DNA from: CAZRSW01 sp964602845
Lineage (GTDB): Bacteria > Chloroflexota > Dehalococcoidia > Lucifugimonadales > UBA826
DNA length: 64,000 nt
Direction: 5' to 3'
NCBI GenBank assembly: GCA_964602845.1
Contig: CAZRSW010000003.1
Coordinates: 83,811-147,810, forward strand
The position numbers and the translations under genes are program-made. The notes under the pieces were generated by a model that saw only the letters and a list, made by a program, of their open reading frames with translations, made no database searches and had not been told where the DNA came from. Shown here piece by piece: positions 8,678-17,805 of this stretch. Numbering within the stretch: the first letter of the stretch is position 1; each line of letters starts with the position of its first letter.

Positions 8678-9553
8678 TTGAAATGGGTTGATTATCAGAA
8701 ACCGGAGTCACTGGATGAGGCTATATCAGTATTAGCTGAGTCGAACGGGACAGCTCGTCCTATGGCTGGAGGCACAGACCTCCTAGTACAGTTAAGAGCG
8801 GGAGGTGGCCGCGTCGACGCAGACACCATAGTAGACGTCAAAAGCGTTCCAGAATTGAATGAGATCAGTTATAGCGCGGACAAAGGTCTTACCATTGGGG
8901 CCGCGGTAGAATGCTACAAAATCTATAACGACTCTAATGTTAAAAAACATTTTTCAGCGTTGATTGATTCGGCCTCCCTCATAGGAGGGACGCAAATTCA
9001 GGGACGCGCTTCGCTAGGCGGAAATTTATGTAATGCCGCACCGAGCGGTGATTCAATCCCTAATTTGGTTGCGCACAATGCCATAGCTAGTATTGTAGGA
9101 CCAACGGGTAAGAGAGAAGTCTCGGTTGAAGAGATTTGCCTGGGACCAGGCAAAACTTCACTGGCCGCCGACGAGCTACTGGTATCACTAAATATACCAA
9201 TTGGCGGACCAGGATTTGGCGCCAATTACATCAGGTTTATACCCAGAAATGAAATGGATATCGCAGTTGCGGGCGCAGGCGTTTCAGTAAACATATCAGC
9301 TGGTAAATTCACCAAAGCGAAGGTCTGCCTAGCGTCGGTTGCTCCAGTGCCATTGCTTGTTAGTGAAGCAGGGGACGCGTTAGTAGGCAAAAATGTCGGA
9401 CCAGAGGCAATACAAGAGGCTGCTGATCTCGCAAAGAAAGCTGCCAAGCCTATATCTGATATGCGTGGAACGGCAGACTACAGAAAACACCTTTGCGAAG
9501 TTTTGACGCGGAGGGCCCTAACAACGGCAGTACAACGAGCACAGGAGAACTAA
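8678..9553 (+). CDS. coxM: molybdenum hydroxylase FAD-binding (medium) subunit, CoxM-like
   Basis: 291 residues. FAD-binding motifs of the vanillyl-alcohol-oxidase fold type II are clear: AGGTDLLVQLRAG near residue 30 and GRASLGGNLCNAAPSGDS near residue 110. A CO-dehydrogenase flavoprotein C-terminal domain follows. The subunit passes electrons from the 2Fe-2S protein to an acceptor. The start is TTG at 8678, chosen because a near-perfect AAAGGAGG (8663-8670) stands 7 bp before it. First gene of a tight operon: 3 bp to coxS and 6 bp from there to coxL. Confidence 0.92.
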   Translation: MKWVDYQKPESLDEAISVLAESNGTARPMAGGTDLLVQLRAGGGRVDADTIVDVKSVPELNEISYSADKGLTIGAAVECYKIYNDSNVKKHFSALIDSASLIGGTQIQGRASLGGNLCNAAPSGDSIPNLVAHNAIASIVGPTGKREVSVEEICLGPGKTSLAADELLVSLNIPIGGPGFGANYIRFIPRNEMDIAVAGAGVSVNISAGKFTKAKVCLASVAPVPLLVSEAGDALVGKNVGPEAIQEAADLAKKAAKPISDMRGTADYRKHLCEVLTRRALTTAVQRAQEN

Positions 9554-9556
9554 AAC

Positions 9557-10036
9557 ATGCCAGGAAAAACATATGTACAAACAACAATCAACGGAGAGCC
9601 TGTCGACTTTCTTTGTGAACCCAGACAAAGTCTTTTGGAATGCCTGAGGGATATCGTCGGTTTGACTGGTACGAAGGAGGGTTGCAACGATGGCAACTGC
9701 GGGGCTTGCACTGTGGAAATGGACGGAAGAATCGTGACTTCGTGTTTAGTACTAGGGGTAGAGGCTGAAGGAGCATCGATAGAGACAATTGAAGGCGTCG
9801 CGGACGGAAGTAATCTTCACCCAATCCAAGCCGCATTTTTAGAGAACGCAGCCCTTCAATGTGGGATCTGCACACCTGGATTCATAGTTGCCTCTAAGTC
9901 ATTACTGGAAAGCAACCCTAATCCAAGTGAGCATGATATTAGATTCTGGCTCGCTAACAACCTTTGCAGATGTACCGGATACGACAAGATTGTTCGAGCT
10001 GTGCAGGACGCAGCCAAAAGAATGCAGGAGGCCTAA
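9557..10036 (+). CDS. coxS: molybdenum hydroxylase 2Fe-2S (small) subunit, CoxS-like
   Basis: 159 residues with both 2Fe-2S clusters of the family. The N-terminal plant-ferredoxin-type motif is GCNDGNCGACTVEMDG with a further Cys in SCLV. The C-terminal four-Cys motif is CGICTPGF ... CRCTG. The protein carries electrons between the Mo site of the large subunit and FAD of the medium subunit. Length and motif spacing are normal. It sits 3 bp after coxM and 6 bp before coxL, so the three chains are made together. Confidence 0.95.
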   Translation: MPGKTYVQTTINGEPVDFLCEPRQSLLECLRDIVGLTGTKEGCNDGNCGACTVEMDGRIVTSCLVLGVEAEGASIETIEGVADGSNLHPIQAAFLENAALQCGICTPGFIVASKSLLESNPNPSEHDIRFWLANNLCRCTGYDKIVRAVQDAAKRMQEA

Positions 10037-10042
10037 CGAACA

Positions 10043-12328
10043 ATGACTACAGCCGATTATGAAAGAAATCAAGTGTTAGCCAATGCCGAAGATTACAAAG
10101 TCGTCGGAACAAGGCCAGTCCGACACGATGGCGCTGACAAAGTTACAGGTCGAGCCCTTTATGGCGCAGACTTTGACGCCGCTGGACTGTTGCACGGTAA
10201 AATACTTAGAAGCCCCCACGCTCACGCGAAAATAATATCCATTGACACTAGCCAAGCTGAGTCGCTGGAAGGGGTTAAGGCAGTTGTTACGCACCTAGAT
10301 TTCCCAGAATCAGACAAAGACATTGTCGGTACAGGGGACGAAGCAACAAAGCTGGTATGGCTACGCGACAATATCATGGCAAGCACAAAAGTGCTATATA
10401 AGGGACATGCCATAGCGGGCGTTGCCGCAGTTAATCCCCATATCGCAGAGCAAGCAGTGGATCTTATCCATGTGGAATATGAAGTTCTATCTCCGGTTCT
10501 CACCACTCAGGAGGCTATGGCCGAAGGTGCATCTCTACTCCACGATTCTCTAACAACAGAGGAATTAGGCTATGACACAGGAAAGGTCAGTAACACAGCA
10601 GAACACATTCAACATGTGAAAGGTGATGTTGCGAAAGGTTTCGAGCAAGCCGACCACATTTTTGAAAGAGAGTTTAATACCAAGACGGTTCACCAAGGAT
10701 ACATTGAGCCCCACAACGGGACCGCTCTTTGGAGTCCTGATGGGCGTCTTCATGTATGGTGCAGCACACAGGGGTCCTTTGTAGTGAGAGATAGCCTCGC
10801 TGACTTACTCAACATCCCAGCATCGAAGGTAAGAGTGACACCTATGGAGATTGGTGGTGGATTCGGAGGTAAAATACCTGTTTATGTCGAACCGGTTGCA
10901 GCACTGCTATCACAAAAAACCGGGAATCCGGTCAAGATAGTCATGAGCCGTAAAGACACTTTTGAAGGATCAGGTCCAACACCCGGCTCAAATCTAAAAA
11001 TCAAGATAGGCGTAACCGAGGACGGAACCATTACGGCGGCACAAGCATGGATGGCTATGGAAGCCGGAGCATACCCAGGATCCCCAGTCGGAGCAGCAGC
11101 GCAATGTGTCTTCGCAGCCTATGATATAGAAAATACCCTCATTGACGGATACGATGTCGTTGTAAACAAACCAAAAACCCAAGCCTACCGAGCCCCTGGA
11201 GCCCCAAATGCCGCATTTGGAACAGAACAAGTAGTGGACGAGATAGCAGAATATCTTAAAATGGACAAAATAGACCTAAGACTTAAGAATGCAGCAAAAG
11301 AAGGGACAAGGAGAGCAGACGGACCTGTGTTCAAACGCATTGGGTGTGAGGAAGTGCTAGAAGCGATGAGAGACCATCCCCACTATCAAAGCCCCCTTCC
11401 CGAAGGGCAAGGCAGGGGAGTCGCAATTGGATTTTGGTTTAACATAGCCTTGGACTCAGCTTGTAATATAGCAATCAACTCTGATGGGTCTATAAACCTA
11501 ACTGAGGGGTCAACGGATATAGGTGGATCACGCACCTCCATTGCAATGCAAGCAGCAGAAGTATTAGGAATACCTGTGGAAGACGTTAGACCCTCTGTAG
11601 TTGATACAGACACCATCGGATTTACCGCAGTAACCGGCGGTAGCAGGACAACTTACGCAACCGGATGGGCTGCTTACAAAGCCGCTGAGGACGTGAAGAA
11701 ACAGATCATAGCGCGAGTAGCTGATGTTATTTGGGGGATCGATGCTTCAGACATCAAGATGGAGGACGGTATAATCACATCTAAAACTGACTCGGAACTG
11801 CGTATGACATTCAAGGAGTTTGCATCTCAGATGGGAGACACTGGGGGAGGGATAAGTGGACAAGCCTCAGTAAAGCCAGAGGAGGGTATAGGAGGATCTT
11901 TTTGCGGGAACATTGTGGATCTGAAGGTTGATCCGGAAACCGGGAAAACATCCATATCCAGATTTACCTGTGTCCAGGATGCTGGCAAGGCAATACATCC
12001 GGACTACGTAGAAGGACAAATGCAAGGCGGATCTGTCCAAGGGATAGGTTGGGCATTGAATGAAGAGTACTTTATGTCCGAAGACGGTAACATGGACAAT
12101 TCAAGCCTACTAGACTATCGTATGCCTACAGCACTTGACTTACCTATGATCGACACAGTTATAGTTGAAGTACACAACCCAGGTCACCCGTTTGGAGTAA
12201 GAGGTGTAGGAGAAGCCAACATAGTTCCTCCTCTTGCAGCGATCGCCAATGCGATAAGCGACGCCACTGGAATCAGAATGACCGATATGCCTATGAATTC
12301 TGGCGCGATCGTGGCATCAGATTCCTGA
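10043..12328 (+). CDS. molybdenum hydroxylase catalytic (large) subunit, xanthine-oxidase family
   Basis: 761 residues with the aldehyde oxidase/xanthine dehydrogenase a/b hammerhead domain (about residues 25-150) and the Mo-pterin-binding domain. Cofactor motifs include GGGFGGK (near residue 275), the AYRAPGAPNAAFG block, EGSTDIGGSRTS, and GVRGVGEANIVPP (near residue 720) with the catalytic Glu. The loop that reads AYRCSFR in true form I CO dehydrogenase reads AYRAPGA here, so the name CO dehydrogenase is not justified. The Arg is instead as in enzymes that hydroxylate organic substrates such as heteroaromatics, aldehydes or aromatic acyl-CoAs. Substrate unknown. Co-transcribed with the FAD and Fe-S subunits. 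Confidence 0.93.
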   Translation: MTTADYERNQVLANAEDYKVVGTRPVRHDGADKVTGRALYGADFDAAGLLHGKILRSPHAHAKIISIDTSQAESLEGVKAVVTHLDFPESDKDIVGTGDEATKLVWLRDNIMASTKVLYKGHAIAGVAAVNPHIAEQAVDLIHVEYEVLSPVLTTQEAMAEGASLLHDSLTTEELGYDTGKVSNTAEHIQHVKGDVAKGFEQADHIFEREFNTKTVHQGYIEPHNGTALWSPDGRLHVWCSTQGSFVVRDSLADLLNIPASKVRVTPMEIGGGFGGKIPVYVEPVAALLSQKTGNPVKIVMSRKDTFEGSGPTPGSNLKIKIGVTEDGTITAAQAWMAMEAGAYPGSPVGAAAQCVFAAYDIENTLIDGYDVVVNKPKTQAYRAPGAPNAAFGTEQVVDEIAEYLKMDKIDLRLKNAAKEGTRRADGPVFKRIGCEEVLEAMRDHPHYQSPLPEGQGRGVAIGFWFNIALDSACNIAINSDGSINLTEGSTDIGGSRTSIAMQAAEVLGIPVEDVRPSVVDTDTIGFTAVTGGSRTTYATGWAAYKAAEDVKKQIIARVADVIWGIDASDIKMEDGIITSKTDSELRMTFKEFASQMGDTGGGISGQASVKPEEGIGGSFCGNIVDLKVDPETGKTSISRFTCVQDAGKAIHPDYVEGQMQGGSVQGIGWALNEEYFMSEDGNMDNSSLLDYRMPTALDLPMIDTVIVEVHNPGHPFGVRGVGEANIVPPLAAIANAISDATGIRMTDMPMNSGAIVASDS

Positions 12329-12350
12329 CATAAAAAAGGCTTTTGAAAAA

Positions 12351-12614
12351 ATGGCTGTAGTTTTCATTCCATCACTGATGCAAAATATTGTAGATGGTAG
12401 GGATAAGCTATCCGTGGAGGGTTCAAACGTTAGACAAATCATCGATAATATAGATGAGTCATACCCTGGATTCAAGGATAGGTTGGTAGAAAACAATAGG
12501 ATAAGGCCCAACATTGCTGTCGCTATAGATGGAGAAATAACTCCCCTAGGCTTAATACAGAAGGTGCCAAATGAGAGCGAGGTTCACTTCCTTCCCGCGA
12601 TATCGGGAGGATGA
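12351..12614 (+). CDS. MoaD/ThiS-like sulfur carrier protein
   Basis: 87 residues of ubiquitin-like type ending HFLPAISGG, the C-terminal Gly-Gly that MoaD/ThiS proteins need for adenylation and thiocarboxylation. It follows the large Mo-hydroxylase subunit by 22 bp on the same strand. The position suggests it serves as a MoaD paralogue for molybdopterin sulfuration, or has another sulfur-transfer role. No MoaE or MoeB gene is in the window. The GG terminus and beta-grasp pattern are seen; the pathway is inferred. A second carrier-like gene lies at 23.8 kb, ending GGN. Confidence 0.8.
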   Translation: MAVVFIPSLMQNIVDGRDKLSVEGSNVRQIIDNIDESYPGFKDRLVENNRIRPNIAVAIDGEITPLGLIQKVPNESEVHFLPAISGG

Positions 12615-12668
12615 ACTGGTCCACAACTTAGTCTCATCACGACATTGTGATCATCTGATACCATCACA

Positions 12669-13547
12669 ATGGAACAACGCTGCTTTCGATGGCACTGGAT
12701 GATTCAACCCGTATTTAGACGTGCACAGTGTGGAGACATTGAAATGCACTATGCTGAATGGGGCACCAAGTCTGGCCAAGTAGTACTGCTGGTCCATGGT
12801 AATATGCGTACGTCTAGAAGTTTTGATGCGGTAGCCAAAAAAATTCGCATCTGTGGCAAAGTCATAGCAGTTGACTTGAGAGGTCATGGAGAAAGCACTT
12901 GGACCAAGACTGGATACCAGTTTGATGACAAGGCCAGAGACCTTTCTAACTTCTCGGAGCACCTAAATTTAGAAGACGTTGTCGCCGTAGGGCATTCGAG
13001 CGGTGCTGTAGCATTGATTATAGCCTCATTAATTAACCAGAACCCATTTAATCGACTGATATTAATGGAACCAATGATGGTGATAGATGATCAATACAAT
13101 CAATTAATGGCCGCAAGAGCAAAAAAACCAAGACGTACCTGGAGTGATCCTTCAGAACTATTGGAGTTACTTCAGTCACATCCAACAACCCGTAAATGGA
13201 GTCCCGATGTGATGAAAGACGTAGTTTCCTTTGAAACCTACATCAATAACTGTGGCAGAGTAGATATGAAATGGTCACATCAGTCTCTTTGTTATTCTCC
13301 TAACAAGATAGATCGACTAGACGTATTGCCAATTTTGAATGAACTGCATCTACCGATCCTCATCATCATAAGTGAAGAAAATAAGAATCGTTTTGACTCA
13401 GTGACAGCTTTGGCTAAAAATTCAGATCACATTAGCACAGTCATAATAGAGAGAACAGCCCATAACATGTATATGGAAAGACCCGGAACTGTGGCGAATA
13501 TTATTGAAGGTTTTAGTTCCGATCTACCTATCCCTGACAGAATCTAA
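12669..13547 (+). CDS. alpha/beta hydrolase
   Basis: 292 residues with the alpha/beta hydrolase fold: oxyanion-region LLVHGNMRTSR, then VDLRGHGES, and nucleophile elbow GHSSG (Ser at residue 110 from this start). The catalytic His is probably in TAHNMYMERP near the C terminus. The acid is probably in the SEENKNRFD region. It is a soluble esterase/hydrolase-type enzyme of unknown substrate. An internal ATG at 12699 gives a start more like the family (QPVFRRAQCGDIEMHYAEWG); neither start has a clear ribosome-binding site. It overlaps the convergent enolase-family gene by 4 bp. Confidence 0.82.
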   Translation: MEQRCFRWHWMIQPVFRRAQCGDIEMHYAEWGTKSGQVVLLVHGNMRTSRSFDAVAKKIRICGKVIAVDLRGHGESTWTKTGYQFDDKARDLSNFSEHLNLEDVVAVGHSSGAVALIIASLINQNPFNRLILMEPMMVIDDQYNQLMAARAKKPRRTWSDPSELLELLQSHPTTRKWSPDVMKDVVSFETYINNCGRVDMKWSHQSLCYSPNKIDRLDVLPILNELHLPILIIISEENKNRFDSVTALAKNSDHISTVIIERTAHNMYMERPGTVANIIEGFSSDLPIPDRI

Positions 13548-14797
13548 AATGAAGGGAGCCCTAATGACAATTCTGAGGGAGTATCACCACCCATCCCATA
13601 CGGAGCCGCACCATACCCAGTCTTAATACCTTTCCATGGGTGCGCCCTCGCAACCTCTTCATTGATATCTGCACCCCAACCTGGACCTGATGGGACAGCC
13701 ATGTATCCATTTACAATATCAGGCTGCGACGTTGTCAACTCATCTTTCCAAGGCACATCATCTATATCTACTTCCATGATACGTATGTTCGGTAAAGATG
13801 CGCATAGAGACGCACTTACAAAGGTCGAGAGATGGCTATAGTAATTGTGCGGGGCCACATTATGTTGGAAAACGTCAGCCAGGTCTCCAACCTTCTTCGA
13901 CTGACTAAACCCATTCCACGGCACATCGATCATAAACATATCTGCCGAATGTTGCTGAAAATATGGTAAATAGTCGCTCATATAGTAAAGATTTTCACCA
14001 GTGCAGATTCTAGTAGTCGTCGAATCCTTTATCTGTCGTAGACTCTCAGGTTGATACATATCAATTTCCAGCCAAAGCATGTCAAATTGCTCCAAAACCT
14101 TTGCGATACGAAGACAAGCCTCAGTCTTAAAATTAAAGTTTAGATCAAGGTTGATATCTACATCGGGACCAACAGCATCTCTAAAAGTCCCTACCAATCT
14201 CTCGATATGGCGAAGAACCCTTGATGTCACAACTTGGTCAGTGTTATTCCTTCCCACAGCAAAGCCCCCACCAAAAACTATAGGATCGTCTCCGGGTATT
14301 ATGACGTTAGTTTTGAGAGCAGTGAAACCTTTCGCCACCACTTCCTTACCTAAATCAGTTATATCATCCCACCTCATTATGGGTCTAACTCCAATGAGTT
14401 CATGGTTTCGCACCCTAGATGTACCACAATGAGACCAGTATACTCTCACCTTGTCACGAGTTGGACCACCAAACAATTCTGGAACCGAAATCCCAAGACT
14501 TTTCGCTTTAATATCTATGAACGCACAGTCCAAACCTGCCAAAGCCTTAGCCGCGATCCCTCCAGGGCTTTGTCGCGTAGATCTATACATGTCCCAAAAC
14601 CTTGTCTCAAATTCTCTGGGGTCCGTGCCAATCAAAACTGGTTTCAAATCTTCGATCGTACCCGCAACTCCATTTGGTGAACGACCATCACTGCACTCTC
14701 CCCACCCTGTTATACCCTCATCTGTCTCAACTTTCACAAATCCCCATGGCCTCCAACCGGCATCAACGATGAAATTTTCTATATTTGTGATTTTCAT
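13544..14797 (-). CDS. enolase-superfamily enzyme (mandelate racemase/galactonate dehydratase type)
   Basis: 417 residues with the MR/MLE capping domain (residues 1-120) and barrel. The likely catalytic set is Lys162 in TALKTNVIIP, metal ligands Asp218 (DINLDLN), Glu244 (LWLEID) and Glu268 (CTGEN), and His317 in VAPHNYY. GEC near residue 33 and WDMYR are also typical. Such enzymes remove an alpha proton of a carboxylate, usually to dehydrate a sugar acid. The exact acid cannot be predicted. SAR202 genomes are known to carry many paralogues of this superfamily; a second begins at 63854. The gene is followed on the same strand by nothing and preceded by the acyl-CoA synthetase, 51 bp away. Confidence 0.88.
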   Translation of the reverse strand: MKITNIENFIVDAGWRPWGFVKVETDEGITGWGECSDGRSPNGVAGTIEDLKPVLIGTDPREFETRFWDMYRSTRQSPGGIAAKALAGLDCAFIDIKAKSLGISVPELFGGPTRDKVRVYWSHCGTSRVRNHELIGVRPIMRWDDITDLGKEVVAKGFTALKTNVIIPGDDPIVFGGGFAVGRNNTDQVVTSRVLRHIERLVGTFRDAVGPDVDINLDLNFNFKTEACLRIAKVLEQFDMLWLEIDMYQPESLRQIKDSTTTRICTGENLYYMSDYLPYFQQHSADMFMIDVPWNGFSQSKKVGDLADVFQHNVAPHNYYSHLSTFVSASLCASLPNIRIMEVDIDDVPWKDELTTSQPDIVNGYMAVPSGPGWGADINEEVARAHPWKGIKTGYGAAPYGMGGDTPSELSLGLPSF

Positions 14798-14848
14798 TAA
14801 TGTACCCTTCGTATTCCTTCATAATATCCAATAGATCAGAATTTATTG

Positions 14849-16405
14849 CTATATAGGATGAGTGAATTGATCCTTCAACACTGTTTTTAAAACTTTGCCA
14901 AGTGGATTCCTTGGAAGCTCTTCAACCACTATCACCGATTCCGGCTTCTTAAAACTAGATAATCGTAACCTGCAATATTCGATGACATCATTTTCGTCTA
15001 CTTTACACCCTGGTTTGTTAACAACTATTGCACGTACTCGCTCACCCCAATGTAAATCTGGGACGCCAATAACAGCAACCTCATCTACAGCAGGGTGGGC
15101 CTGAATCACCTGTTCCACTTCTTCAGGCGAAATCATTTCCCCCCCTCTCTTGATAAAATCTTTCGCCCTACCAGACAAGAAGATATATCCATCCTCATCA
15201 AAATAACCAAGATCTCCGGTATGTAACCATCCATCTTTCAAAGCTTCCGCAGTCTCCTCTTGTTGATTCCAATATCCGCTCATTAATCGAGGTCCACGTG
15301 CCATGATTTCGCCTATATCTCCTACAGCAACTGCCTCTTGGTTTTCGTCGACAATCTGAACTTCTACATCCTCCAAGGGTTTACCTATTGAAGTTAACCT
15401 ACTTATCTTAATAGCCATTTCCTCTGGTGATCCTTCCAATATATGATCTTCTGGGGATAACATTGTTATCGTTGCAGCTGTTTCAGTTTGTCCAAAAGCG
15501 TTGATAAACCGGGTGTCAGGAAACATATTGATAGCTCGCCTTATTAGCTCCAAAGGCATGGAAGCAGCTCCATAAGTTATCACGCTCAAACTTGATAAGT
15601 CATGATTCGGAAATCCTGGGTGATCTAAAACCATTTTTAGCATTGTGGGAACCATCATTGCTCTATCAACTTCTTCCTGCTCTACCAAACGCATCCACTC
15701 ACAAGGCTCAAACTGTTTTTGGATGACCAACGTTCTCCCACCATAAATAGCTGCCATCATCGCTTGTACACCAGCAATGTGATAGAGCGGTACTGCGAGA
15801 ATATTTTTTTCTTCATGCTCCAAATTTACTGGATTTACATTGCTAAGAATATAGGAAGAAAAGCTCCCATGACTCAACATAACACCTTTTGGATTTCCAG
15901 TCGTACCCGCAGTAAACATCAACATTGTCAGATCAACACCATCTGATTCAGGCAACCTTTCTTCTGTACTCGCTGAATCGATAAGATCTTCATAAGGTAA
16001 CCACCCATCTACTAATCCATCAAGAACAACGAAGCGATTCAGCCCACCTCGCCGAGTTACCTCTTGATCAATCATTTCCGTATATCTCATACCAGAAATT
16101 AATACAGACGGAGAAGAATCTTTCAACACGCGCTCCAACTCTTCCTTGTTCAACCTGAAATTCAAAGGCACATAAACAGCATCTAGTTTTGCAGAGGCGA
16201 AATAGGCTTCAACGTGCTCGTTACAATTGACCTGAATCATGGCGACTCGATCACCTTTACCTACGCCGATCCCTGCAAGGGCATTGGCAAGCTTATTAAC
16301 CCTTTCTGCAACCTCCTCATAAGTAAACCTTCTACCCTCAAAAACTAATGCGACTCTCTCTGGAACAATAAGAGACGCTATGTTCAAAAACTCTGAGGTA
16401 TTCAT
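14849..16405 (-). CDS. acyl-CoA synthetase / AMP-dependent ligase
   Basis: 518 residues of the ANL superfamily. Motifs in order: LMFTAGTTGNPKGVMLSH (P-loop), INAFGQTE (A5), GYWNQQEETAE, LHTGDLGYFDEDGYIFLSGRAKD split over A7-A8, KRGGEMISPEEVE, and the catalytic Lys in RNPLGKVLK near the C terminus. It activates a carboxylic acid as an acyl-AMP and then as a CoA thioester. The chain length cannot be inferred from sequence. It is divergent from nothing and shares a strand with the amidohydrolase upstream (137-bp gap) and the enolase-family gene downstream, suggesting one catabolic operon. Confidence 0.92.
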   Translation of the reverse strand: MNTSEFLNIASLIVPERVALVFEGRRFTYEEVAERVNKLANALAGIGVGKGDRVAMIQVNCNEHVEAYFASAKLDAVYVPLNFRLNKEELERVLKDSSPSVLISGMRYTEMIDQEVTRRGGLNRFVVLDGLVDGWLPYEDLIDSASTEERLPESDGVDLTMLMFTAGTTGNPKGVMLSHGSFSSYILSNVNPVNLEHEEKNILAVPLYHIAGVQAMMAAIYGGRTLVIQKQFEPCEWMRLVEQEEVDRAMMVPTMLKMVLDHPGFPNHDLSSLSVITYGAASMPLELIRRAINMFPDTRFINAFGQTETAATITMLSPEDHILEGSPEEMAIKISRLTSIGKPLEDVEVQIVDENQEAVAVGDIGEIMARGPRLMSGYWNQQEETAEALKDGWLHTGDLGYFDEDGYIFLSGRAKDFIKRGGEMISPEEVEQVIQAHPAVDEVAVIGVPDLHWGERVRAIVVNKPGCKVDENDVIEYCRLRLSSFKKPESVIVVEELPRNPLGKVLKTVLKDQFTHPI

Positions 16406-16541
16406 TTATTGTCTATTCCCCGCCATTAAATATAAAAGAGCATTTAGATCTTAGACTTAACTCTCCCCAAGTGAAATTGTCTCTCAAGCAATCGGAATAT
16501 TTCAAGTTACGGACTCATAATTTATGGCAACAGTGGAACAT

Positions 16542-17381
16542 TTACATTCCAAGGATTTTTCTGGCATTCCCTAGTAAGATATTTTTCCTTGAACTATCTT
16601 TGATTGGCATATCATCCCATTCAGCAATCCATCTGTCTGGCGATATGTATGGGTAATCGGACCCAAATAGTATCTTCTCCGACAAACGAGAATTTGCTTC
16701 ATCTATCAAAGTCTTTGGTATATACATGGGAGCCCATCCAGAAAAATCAATAAAAACGTTTGGCTTGTGCAAAGCCACTGCGATCTGTTCATCGACCCAA
16801 GGCCAGCCCGGATGAGCCATGATAATACTTATAGTAGGAAAGTCGGCAGCAACATCATCTATACCAGGAATAGGAGCACTATACTTTAATTTCAGCCCTC
16901 CACCACCAGGCAAACCTGCTCCAGTGGCCGCCATACCACTATGAAATATGATGGGTACGCCAAGCATAGCACACTCCTCATACAACGGATAAAATTGTCT
17001 GTCATTAGGAAAAAAGGACTGATGGACGGGATGAAGTTTCATACCTTTCAATCCCAATACATTAACAGCTCTTTTAAGCTCATTTACAGACTTCTCCTTT
17101 TTCCATGGGTCAATTGCAGCAAATCCTATAAATTGCTCTGGATATTCACTTACCACCTTAGCAATATAATCATTAGATATTGGATCCTCCCCAGTGGTGG
17201 TTTCCGCATCTATTGCCAACAGTACCCCCATCATGTCCCAGCTTTTGTATTTCTTTGCCATTTCGTCCACACGATCAGGCGCCCCATCGAGTCTAAAATA
17301 ATCTCTAACGCTTCCTTCAAGAATAGACTTAGATGGTTCAATGGGACTTGACAAGTGGACGTGCATATCGATCGCTATCAT
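16542..17381 (-). CDS. amidohydrolase-family metal-dependent hydrolase (Amidohydro_2 type)
   Basis: 279 residues. The N-terminal metal-binding motif DMHVHL, then KLHPVHQSFFPND, IIFHSG (His), IIMAHPGWPW (His) and LFGSDYPYISP (Asp) follow the order of the Amidohydro_2/ACMSD-like TIM barrels. Members hydrolyse lactones or decarboxylate. The product family is clear, the substrate is not. It is the first gene of a minus-strand run with the acyl-CoA synthetase and the enolase-superfamily enzyme, which points to breakdown of a cyclic or sugar-derived acid. Confidence 0.85.
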   Translation of the reverse strand: MIAIDMHVHLSSPIEPSKSILEGSVRDYFRLDGAPDRVDEMAKKYKSWDMMGVLLAIDAETTTGEDPISNDYIAKVVSEYPEQFIGFAAIDPWKKEKSVNELKRAVNVLGLKGMKLHPVHQSFFPNDRQFYPLYEECAMLGVPIIFHSGMAATGAGLPGGGGLKLKYSAPIPGIDDVAADFPTISIIMAHPGWPWVDEQIAVALHKPNVFIDFSGWAPMYIPKTLIDEANSRLSEKILFGSDYPYISPDRWIAEWDDMPIKDSSRKNILLGNARKILGM

Positions 17382-17805
17382 AATTACAACACCTATTTAC
17401 GATTATCTTTAGAATCTTTTACTTTAATATGAATGCCCTAAGTAATCTAGGCTCGAAGGGCCTACTAATTAACTTATCAACTACTATTATGAAATCCCGA
17501 CAAAAGGTGTAAATCATCTGTAAAAATCGGCAATCTTATACTTTTCCAGACGTGGAATCACAAACATTTGTGGAATCAAGTCAAATGACCTTCTGTTGTG
17601 ATATAGACCTACTTTATGTAAGAATAATAAGAAGAAGTTGGACAGATTAGAAAATGAAATTGTGAGATCACATAGAACATTGAAACATCAAATTATTGTT
17701 AGCCTATACCTAACATTGAAGTTAAAAAAACCATCTAGATATGATCATTAGGTGAACAACCAATCAACTTCGTAGAATTAATAATACATAACCAAAGGGA
17801 GAATT
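17382..17805. promoter_or_regulatory. 424-bp divergent intergenic region with palindrome and direct repeats
   Basis: There is no convincing gene here. TGGAATCA occurs twice (17553-17560 and 17571-17578), joined by the palindrome CACAAA-CA-TTTGTG (17559-17572). Just downstream lies TTGTGA (17596-17601), 17 bp, TAAGAA (17619-17624), a possible rightward promoter. GTTAG and CTAAC form another small inverted repeat near 17700. The arrangement looks like an operator next to a promoter. It could serve the GreA-like gene, the amidohydrolase operon or both. Confidence 0.35.

Noticed and set aside
10043..12328. Calling the large subunit an aerobic CO dehydrogenase.
   Set aside because: The active-site loop lacks the AYxCSFR motif of form I enzymes; the general family name is used instead.
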